A stretch of 37,192 nucleotides of DNA, taken from NCBI RefSeq assembly GCF_001673155.1, contig NZ_LZLE01000147.1, positions 1-37,192 on the forward strand, in the 5' to 3' direction. The notes beneath the pieces were generated by a model. It ran no database searches and was not told the origin of the DNA. It saw nothing but the letters and a program-made list of their open reading frames with translations. Both the position numbers and the translations under genes were made by a program. Below, one piece after another: positions 31,920-37,192 of the stretch (position 1 is its first letter; every line of letters begins with the position of its first letter). Source of the DNA: Mycobacterium sp. 1423905.2. GTDB taxonomy: Bacteria; Actinomycetota; Actinomycetes; Mycobacteriales; Mycobacteriaceae.

Positions 31920-32779
31920 ATGCCGAATCGGTCGATGAACTCGCGAGCCAGCGCGCGGTAGGCCAGAGCACCACCCGACTTGGGCGCCCAGGTCGTGATG
32001 GGCTCACCGGCCACGCTGGTTTCCGGGAACCGAACCGTACGGGTGATCACGGTGTCGAACACTAGGTCACCGAACCGCTCCACCACCCGGGCCATCACCT
32101 CGCGGGAGTTGACGGTCCGCGGGTCATAGCGCGTGATCAGAATTCCGCTGATGTCGAGCTTCGGGTTGAGCCGGTCACGGACCTTGTCGACCGTGTCGGT
32201 CAGCAGCGCCAGACCGCGCAACGAGAAGAATTCGCACTCGGTCGGAATCACCACCCCGTCAGCGCAGGCCAGACCGTTGACGGTGAGCAGCCCTAGCGAG
32301 GGCTGGCAGTCGATCAACACATAGTCGTAACGGTCCAGCACCGGGTGCAGCGCCCGGGCCAGCGTCTGTTCCCGTCCTACCTCGTTGACCAACTGAATCT
32401 CCGCGGCGGACAGGTCGATGTTGCTGGGCACCAGATCGAGATTTTTGACCCGGGTGTGCAGCAGCACGTGTTCGATCGAAACCCGCGGCTCGACCAAGAG
32501 GTTGTGGACGGTCTTGTCCAACTCCCAGTGCGGCACACCCAGGCCAGCCGACAGCGCCCCCTGCGGGTCCATGTCGACCAGCAGCACCCGTCGGCCATAT
32601 TCGGCGAGCGCGGCACCCAGGTTGATGGTCGACGTGGTCTTGCCGACACCGCCCTTCTGATTGCACATCGCGACCACCTTGGCCGGGCCGTGCGAGGTCC
32701 GAGGCTGGGGGTCGGGAATCGCCCGCGGCGGCCTGCCGGTCAGGCCGATCTCAATGGCGCTGTCCGGGTCGTCGGTCAT
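31916..32779 (-). CDS. ParA/Soj-family ATPase
   Basis: 287 residues from the ATG at 32779. The deviant Walker A motif KGGVGKTT (42-49) includes the signature lysine K42, followed by VLLVDMDPQGAL (Walker A') and YVLIDCQPSLGLLTVN (Walker B region). The family forms ATP-dependent dimers on DNA and moves or positions chromosomes and complexes. No parB or parS is adjacent; gene order parA-scpA-scpB matches Rv1708-Rv1710 in M. tuberculosis, where the protein is a second ParA separate from the origin-linked one. This is the first gene of the operon reaching der. Confidence 0.93.
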   Translation of the reverse strand: MTDDPDSAIEIGLTGRPPRAIPDPQPRTSHGPAKVVAMCNQKGGVGKTTSTINLGAALAEYGRRVLLVDMDPQGALSAGLGVPHWELDKTVHNLLVEPRVSIEHVLLHTRVKNLDLVPSNIDLSAAEIQLVNEVGREQTLARALHPVLDRYDYVLIDCQPSLGLLTVNGLACADGVVIPTECEFFSLRGLALLTDTVDKVRDRLNPKLDISGILITRYDPRTVNSREVMARVVERFGDLVFDTVITRTVRFPETSVAGEPITTWAPKSGGALAYRALAREFIDRFGM

Positions 32780-32902
32780 ACCCGGCCGGTGGTGACGGGC
32801 GTCGAGGTGGGCATCGCAGGAAAGTCTAACGGCTGGTTCGGCCTGCGCCGGGAGACCCGCAGGCAACCGCTCCAGCTGTCGACTCGAGACGACGGCCCTA
32901 CG

Positions 32903-32908
32903 TATGGT
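32903..32908 (+). promoter_or_regulatory. -10 element for a leaderless COMT-like transcript
   Basis: TATGGT ends six bases before the GTG start at 32915, the spacing expected for a message beginning at its start codon. There is no ribosome binding site. The -35 region is weak. Confidence 0.4.
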
Positions 32909-32914
32909 GACCAG

Positions 32915-33673
32915 GTGACTCTCAAAGCACGCTTCCCCGTGTTGCGCTGGTCGTTCTGGCGGTTGGCGGCCGGGAACCGCAACATCACCACAACAGGCCA
33001 GATCGGTGACGGTCGTGAGGAGGCCGCGGTCAACTATGTGCTCCGGCACGCCCGCGCCGGAGACATCGACGGCGTGCTGGCCACCATCGACAAGTTCGCC
33101 TACGAGAAATCCATGCTGATCAACGTCGGCGACGAGAAGGGGCAGCTACTCGATGCCGCGGTGCGCCGCGCCCACCCGACGCTCGCCCTCGAGTTGGGCA
33201 CGTATGTGGGGTACGGGGCGCTGCGCATCGCCAGGGCGGCCCCGACGGCCAAGGTGTATTCGATCGAACTGGCCGAGGCCAATGCCGACAACGCCCGGCG
33301 GATCTGGGCACACGCCGGGGTGGCCGATCGGGTGACGTGCGTCGTCGGCACCATCGGTGACGGTGGGCGCACCCTCGACGCGCTGGCCACCGAGCACGGC
33401 TTCACCGACGGTGCGCTCGACTTCCTGTTCCTCGACCACGACAAGAACGCGTACCTATCGGACCTGAAGAGCATTCTGGCGCGCGGTTGGCTGCATCAGG
33501 GCTCGATCGTGGTGGCCGACAATGTCCGGGTGCCCGGCGCGCCGAAATACCGCGAGTTCATGCGCCAGCAGCAAGGTAAGGCGTGGAACACCATCGAGCA
33601 CAAAGCGCACCTGGAATACCAGTCGCTGGTCTCCGACCTGGTGCTCGAATCGGAATTCCTGGGCGCAGGTTAG
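32915..33673 (+). CDS. Catechol O-methyltransferase-like class I methyltransferase
   Basis: 252 residues from GTG 32915; the frame upstream is antisense to parA. The sequence follows animal COMT closely: [14 protein letters not shown]-adenosylmethionine motif [10 protein letters not shown] (92-101), then [17 protein letters not shown], metal ligands D174 (LFLDHDKN, with K177 as likely catalytic base), D202 and N203 (VVADN). All COMT metal and base positions appear conserved, so Mg-dependent O-methylation is likely, though the substrate is unknown. It corresponds in position and strand to Rv1703c. The 3' end overlaps xerD by four bases. Confidence 0.9.
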   Translation: MTLKARFPVLRWSFWRLAAGNRNITTTGQIGDGREEAAVNYVLRHARAGDIDGVLATIDKFAYEKSMLINVGDEKGQLLDAAVRRAHPTLALELGTYVGYGALRIARAAPTAKVYSIELAEANADNARRIWAHAGVADRVTCVVGTIGDGGRTLDALATEHGFTDGALDFLFLDHDKNAYLSDLKSILARGWLHQGSIVVADNVRVPGAPKYREFMRQQQGKAWNTIEHKAHLEYQSLVSDLVLESEFLGAG

Positions 33674-34611
33674 GTGGCCCGGGGGTGCGCCCCGGCCCAC
33701 ACTTCCCGCAGGGCGTGCACAGTCACCAATGTGTAGATCTGCGTCGTCGTCACCGAGGCGTGTCCGAGCAGTTCTTGCACCACCCGCACATCCGCGCCGC
33801 CTTCGAGCAGATGCGTCGCGAACGAGTGGCGCAACATGTGCGGCGACACCCCCGAGGTGATGCCCGCTCGCTCGGCCGCATCCTGCAGAACCTGCCAGGC
33901 GCTCTGCCGTGACAACCGGCCGCCGCGCGCATTGAGGAAGATGGCCGGGGTGCCGCGACCGCGCCGGGCCAGGTCGGGCCGGCCGCGCACCAAGTAGGCG
34001 TCGAGTGCCTGTACGGCGGGGCGCCCCACCGGAACCAGCCGCTGTTTGCCGCCCTTGCCTTGCAACAGCACTGAACGGGCTTGCGTGTCGATGTCGTCGA
34101 TGTCGAGACCGACGGCCTCGGAAATCCGCGCGCCGGTGGAATACAACAATTCCAAAAGCGCTCGGTTGCGCAAGGTCAGCGGACCGTCGGACGCGTTATC
34201 GCCGCCGGCGGCTTCCAGCAGCGCCAGCACTTCGTCGATCGTCAAGCTCTTGGGCAAACGACGGCCCGGAGTCGGTGGCCGGACCGCGCGGGCCACATCG
34301 AAATCCGCGAGGCCTTCGGCCGCGGCGAAGCGATGCAAGCCGCGCACCGCGATGAGCGCTCGCGCCGCCGATACCGCCGAGAGCCCCACCGCGCCCGCCT
34401 CGGGGTCACCGCGCCGCAGCGAGACCAAGAATTCGCTGACGTCCTCCTCGCCGACTTTGGCCAGATCGTGAATGCCGCGTTCTTCCAGATGTTTTGAATA
34501 GCGGCGCAGGTCGCGGCGGTAGGAGCTCAGCGTGTTGGCGGCCACGCCGCGCTCGATGGTCAGGTGGTCGAGGTAGCCCTGTAGTTGTGTCTGCAGCGTC
34601 GCCGCTGTCAC
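33670..34611 (-). CDS. xerD: Site-specific tyrosine recombinase XerD
   Basis: 313 residues from GTG 34611, which overlaps the Nudix stop by four bases (GTGA); the longer form from 34665 would overlap the Nudix gene more. The SAM-like N-terminal domain ([22 protein letters not shown]) is followed by the catalytic domain with R162 (TGARISE), K186, H258 and R261 (PHMLRH), H284 (LLGHAS) and nucleophile Y293 (TTQIYT). All six catalytic positions are present. XerD with XerC resolves chromosome dimers at dif. It is the housekeeping copy by gene order (next to Nudix as in Rv1700-Rv1701), not a prophage integrase. Confidence 0.96.
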   Translation of the reverse strand: MTAATLQTQLQGYLDHLTIERGVAANTLSSYRRDLRRYSKHLEERGIHDLAKVGEEDVSEFLVSLRRGDPEAGAVGLSAVSAARALIAVRGLHRFAAAEGLADFDVARAVRPPTPGRRLPKSLTIDEVLALLEAAGGDNASDGPLTLRNRALLELLYSTGARISEAVGLDIDDIDTQARSVLLQGKGGKQRLVPVGRPAVQALDAYLVRGRPDLARRGRGTPAIFLNARGGRLSRQSAWQVLQDAAERAGITSGVSPHMLRHSFATHLLEGGADVRVVQELLGHASVTTTQIYTLVTVHALREVWAGAHPRAT

Positions 34612-35240
34612 TGCGCGTTCTGCTGATTCTTTCGGGCCATGAACGCTTCCGGCCGGTCGACCCACTCGGTGTCGATGGGACGCGCCTGAGCGGATCCGGT
34701 CACGACGGCGTAGGCGGCCAGAATGCCGCCGATGGCAATGGAATTCACGATCTCCCCGCTGAGCACACGCTGCGCCGCCTCGGCGATCGGATACCAGCGC
34801 ATCGTCATGTCGGCTTCTTCGTCTTCGGCGGCGGGGCGCTGCACTTCGGTCAATCCGGTAGCCAGATAAACTCGCACCGATTCGTCGCTGTAGCCCGGCG
34901 CGGTGTTGACGTCGACTAGCACCTGCCAGTTCTTGGCCTGCAGACCGACCTCTTCTTTGAGTTCGCGGGCGGCGGTCTCTTCCGGCGGCTCACCGGACTC
35001 GTCCAGCAGTCCGGCGGGTAGTTCCCACAGCCGCCGACCGTAGGTATGGCGATACTGGTAGACCATCGGAATGTTGTTGTCGTCGTCCATCGCCACGATG
35101 GCGACGGCTCCGTAGTGTTCGAGCACCTCGCGTTTGGCGACATTGCCGCCCGGCATCCGAACCTGATCGCGGCGCAGCGCGAAAATGGCGCCCTGGTAGA
35201 GGGTTTCGGACGAAATCGTCTCGAAGTCGTGTTCAGCCAC
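34608..35240 (-). CDS. Nudix hydrolase, ADP-ribose pyrophosphatase type
   Basis: 210 residues from GTG 35240. The Nudix box [24 protein letters not shown] is complete and matches G-x5-E-x7-R-E-U-x-E-E-x-G-U. The surrounding [17 protein letters not shown] and APGYSDE are typical of ADP-ribose pyrophosphatase (Rv1700 position), which splits ADP-ribose to AMP and ribose 5-phosphate. The start overlaps the surviving 3' end of pyrG by eight bases (GTGGCTGA), as expected in the intact locus, so this part of the old operon is preserved. Followed by xerD. Confidence 0.94.
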   Translation of the reverse strand: MAEHDFETISSETLYQGAIFALRRDQVRMPGGNVAKREVLEHYGAVAIVAMDDDNNIPMVYQYRHTYGRRLWELPAGLLDESGEPPEETAARELKEEVGLQAKNWQVLVDVNTAPGYSDESVRVYLATGLTEVQRPAAEDEEADMTMRWYPIAEAAQRVLSGEIVNSIAIGGILAAYAVVTGSAQARPIDTEWVDRPEAFMARKNQQNAQ

Positions 35241-35358
35241 GGGCCGCGGGTTCAGGTAGCGGCTGGCTGACGCCCTCTCGATGCTGATTGCCGTTGGGCA
35301 CGTGCTCGGGAATCTCCACCGGCAGCAGTTCGCCCGCCTTGTAGTCCAGGGCGCCTCC
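35233..35358 (-). pseudogene. pyrG: 3' remnant of CTP synthase gene pyrG
   Basis: On the minus strand this reads [20 protein letters not shown], then an acidic and Pro-rich end finishing [10 protein letters not shown] before TGA. That is the C-terminus of mycobacterial CTP synthase as I know it ([14 protein letters not shown]...), directly upstream of the Nudix gene as in M. tuberculosis. The preceding ~540 residues, including the glutaminase and synthetase domains, are missing: sequence upstream of about 35358 belongs to another gene. As pyrG is normally essential, an intact copy should exist elsewhere if this is real. Confidence 0.8.
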
Positions 35359-35385
35359 GAACGTGAACGCGACGGTATCGTGAGT
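35356..35385. other. Rearrangement or assembly junction
   Basis: Here pyrG (minus strand) ends in mid-gene and glutamine-synthetase-like coding (plus strand) begins in mid-gene, so neither partner is intact. No insertion sequence, long repeat or tRNA lies at the joint. The exact breakpoint cannot be fixed by eye; the limits given are where the two protein matches stop. Confidence 0.6.
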
Positions 35386-35565
35386 CTGCATCGAGATCAC
35401 GCCGAAGTGATTGCCGCACTGAACGATTCGAAGCTGATGCGGGGCATCCTGGGCGATGCCGCGGTCGACATGGTGGTCGCCGTCCGTTAGCTGGAACACG
35501 AACGATACGGCGACCTGGCCCCCGAGCAACTGGCGGACAAGTTCCGCATGGCCTGGAGCCTGTGA
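35383..35565 (+). pseudogene. 3' remnant of a glutamine-synthetase-like gene with amber codon
   Basis: The plus frame reads [20 protein letters not shown], then an acidic helix to VAVR, a TAG at 35488-35490, and [20 protein letters not shown] before TGA at 35563. This matches the helical end of glutamine synthetase family proteins, where a V-x-H/V-R-x-x-E-x-E-R-Y/F pattern occurs. CAG to TAG is the simplest origin of the stop. Only the last ~60 codons are present. It precedes the amidohydrolase by ten bases, a pairing known for GS/amidohydrolase (FluG-like) genes. Confidence 0.65.
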
Positions 35566-35575
35566 CGGGCCAACC

Positions 35576-36684
35576 ATGGTTTCCGACCCTCGCGCGCTGG
35601 CCGGCCACATCGACGATGTGACCCTGATCGATCAACATGTCCACGGTTGCTGGATGACGGCGGGGGACCGGAATCGGTTCGAGAACGCGCTCAACGAGGC
35701 CAATACCGAACCCATCATGGGTTCGGGATTCGACACGCAACTGGGCTTCGCCGTGCGCGCCCACTGCAGCCCTGTCCTTGGGCTCCCGAAACACGCAGAT
35801 CCGCAATCATATTGGGAGCGTCGCAACCGGTTCGGCGAGGCGGAACTGGCCCGCATGTTCCTGCCGGACGCGGGGGTGAGCGACTGGCTGGTGGACACCG
35901 GGATCGGCGCGGAGACCGCCGGCCCCGCCGAGATGGCCGAGTTGTCCGGTAACCGCGCTCACGAGGTGATCCGCCTCGAGCAGGTCGCCGAGCAAGCCGC
36001 CCGGGCGCCCGGCGACTACGCGGCGGCGTTCGAGGACATCCTGCACCGACGCGCGGCGACGGCCGTCGGCACCAAGTCGATCCTGGCCTACCGGGGCGGA
36101 TTCGACGGCGACCTGAGCGAGCCGGCGCCGGCCCAGGTGGCCGAGGCGGCCAGCCGATGGCGTGACCGCGGCGGCACCCGCTTGCAGGATCGGGTGCTGC
36201 TGCGGTTCGGCCTGCATCAGGCGCTGCGGCTGGGCAAGCCCCTGCAATCCACGTCGGCCTCGGCGACCGGGACTGCGACCTGCACAAGACCAACCCACTG
36301 CTGCTGCTCGACTTCCTGCGGCAGTCCTCGGACACCCCGATCGTGCTGTTGCATTGCTATCCCTACGAGCGCGAGGCCGGATACCTGGCGCAGGCCTTCA
36401 ACCACGTCTATGTCGACGGCGGGTTGAGCGTGAACCAGCTGGGGGCGCGGGCACCGGCCTTCATCGCTCGGCTGCTGGAGCTGGCCCCCTTCGGCAAGAT
36501 CCTCTATTCGTCGGACGGGTTCGGCCCCACGGAACTCCACTTTCTCGGTGCGGCCCTGTGGCGCAGGGCAATTCATCGGGTGTTGCGCGGTTTCGTCGTC
36601 GACGACGACTGGAGCGAAGCGGACGCCGTCCGGGTGGTCAACCTGATCGCTCACGGCAACGCCGCAGGACTGTACCGCGTTTGA
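35576..36684 (+). pseudogene. Frameshifted amidohydrolase (TIM-barrel, FluG N-terminal type)
   Basis: The start at ATG 35576 is read normally through IDQHVHG (metal-binding HxH, near residue 20) to about 36248. The frame is then lost: a single missing base near 36248-36250 (an expected TTC read as TC) moves coding to the frame that gives VGLGDRDCDLHKTNPLLLLD, VLLHCYPYEREAGYLAQAF, a VDGGLS segment, LYSSDGFG with a late metal-ligand aspartate, and stop 36682-36684. Rejoined, it is about 369 residues, a normal length for the family. The next codons keep good coding character, so the mutation is recent or a sequencing error. Confidence 0.75.
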
Positions 36685-36715
36685 CCCCCGGTGACACCGG
36701 GGTATACCGGCGATT

Positions 36716-37192
36716 ATGGCGACCGCGAAGGGCGTCTTGGAGTGGGCCCGCGACAAGGTCGTGTCGTGGGTGCCCAAGGCCGACCTCGACCAGCGGGACC
36801 CCGACTACATTCGCGACCAGCTGCCGGGGACCTGGTTGCTGGCGTCGTTCTACTTCCGCGCGGACGTGCGGGGCCTGGACCGCATCCCGGCCGAGGGGCC
36901 GGTGCTGTTGGTCGGCAACCACAGCGGCGGCAACGTGCCCCCCGACACCTTCGTCTTCACGCTGGCGTTCTGCTCCTACTTCGGCGTCGAGCGGCCTTTC
37001 TACCAGTTGGCCCACAACCTCGTCGTCTCCGCTCCGCCGCTGGGCTGGTTACGCAAGTTCGGCACCGTGGCAGCGAACCCCGAAAACGCCCGTCTCGCAT
37101 TGGATTCCGGGGCAGCGCTGCTGGTCTACCCTGGCGGCGACTACGAGATCGGGATGCTCTTGAGGCGCAGCAGCTTGTCGGCCATCAGTAGT
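36716..37192 (+). CDS. PlsC-like lysophospholipid acyltransferase (3' end cut by the window)
   Basis: The reading frame from ATG 36716 is open to the end of the window (159 codons). It has GPVLLVGNHSGGNVPPDTF, the acyltransferase block I with histidine and aspartate, and later LVYPGGDYE, block III of this actinobacterial glycerol/lysophospholipid acyltransferase group. It follows the amidohydrolase by 31 bases. The family normally continues after GDxE with x-x-R-P; here the last 15 codons (from 37148) do not, so the gene may be joined to foreign sequence there. Membrane-associated acyl transfer to a glycerolipid is likely. Confidence 0.75.
   Translation, partial: MATAKGVLEWARDKVVSWVPKADLDQRDPDYIRDQLPGTWLLASFYFRADVRGLDRIPAEGPVLLVGNHSGGNVPPDTFVFTLAFCSYFGVERPFYQLAHNLVVSAPPLGWLRKFGTVAANPENARLALDSGAALLVYPGGDYEIGMLLRRSSLSAISS
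37148..37192. other. Terminal 45 bases that do not fit the acyltransferase
   Basis: After GDYE the frame reads IGMLLRRSSLSAISS in place of the expected Arg-Pro segment. On the minus strand the same bases contain an ATG at 37185 reading MADKLLRLKSIPI and then a stop at 37143-37141, as if the 5' end of another gene were joined here. The stretch is too short to identify. Confidence 0.35.

Noticed and set aside
32345..32914. N-terminal extension of the COMT-like frame
   Set aside because: Antisense to the conserved ParA Walker motifs; the COMT similarity begins only after GTG 32915.
33670..34611. Integrase of a mobile island next to the broken pyrG
   Set aside because: Gene order with Nudix, scpAB and cmk identifies this as the housekeeping XerD; no attachment site or phage genes were seen.

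Overview
The window looks like chromosomal DNA of a non-tuberculous, probably slow-growing Mycobacterium. The evidence is high G+C content, frequent GTG starts and start/stop overlaps, a PE-family protein, a PknE-type kinase, DUF1707 and DUF5313 proteins, and a chromosome block (xerD, Nudix, COMT-like gene, parA, scpA, scpB, rluB-type gene, cmk, der) in the order I recall for M. tuberculosis Rv1700-Rv1713. No insertion sequence, CRISPR array, rRNA or origin was seen; one tRNA (Pro, GGG) is present. All assignments come from reading motifs by eye, without database searches.

Layout. 1-5000: the 3' end of a probable flavin reductase, a RibD_C-type reductase, an SRPBCC protein downstream of a PknE-like receptor kinase with an extracellular CPPC thioredoxin-like domain, a DUF1707 membrane protein and a multi-pass membrane protein. 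5012-9465: a 1375-residue protein joining a hybrid histidine kinase, a receiver, a SpoIIE/RsbU phosphatase and an RsbW-like kinase, translationally coupled to a stand-alone STAS antagonist. Together they look like a complete partner-switching signalling module. 9555-18599: an MFS transporter, a secreted LAS-like protein, a small membrane protein, an iron-sulphur reductase-like protein, a PE protein with a clear intrinsic terminator, an MBL hydrolase, an OhrR-type regulator, a DUF5313 protein and an HSL-type esterase. 18806-23918: a double-domain acyl-CoA dehydrogenase, then a Rieske oxygenase plus DapB-like oxidoreductase operon divergent from a TetR regulator. 23932-27089: DoxX, quinone oxidoreductase, MarR (with three near-identical palindromic operators between the last two), a flavin/F420 split-barrel protein and an Asp/Ser/Lys-rich acidic protein.

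27278-35240 is core genome. It holds tRNA-Pro and a tight minus-strand operon parA-scpA-scpB-rluB-cmk-der (chromosome segregation, ribosome maturation, CMP kinase) in which most genes overlap by 1-20 bases. A divergent COMT-like methyltransferase and the Nudix-xerD pair follow.

At about 35355-35385 the conserved order breaks. The last ~40 codons of pyrG abut, tail to tail, the last ~60 codons of a glutamine-synthetase-like gene that carries an in-frame amber codon. It is followed by an amidohydrolase with a one-base frameshift and a PlsC-like acyltransferase whose final 45 bases no longer match its family. This end is a genomic rearrangement with decaying genes, or an assembly chimera. Other points of interest are palindromes inside several promoters, an in-frame 60-bp unit bounded by 10-bp repeats at the start of cmk, and a long inverted repeat 3' of tRNA-Pro.
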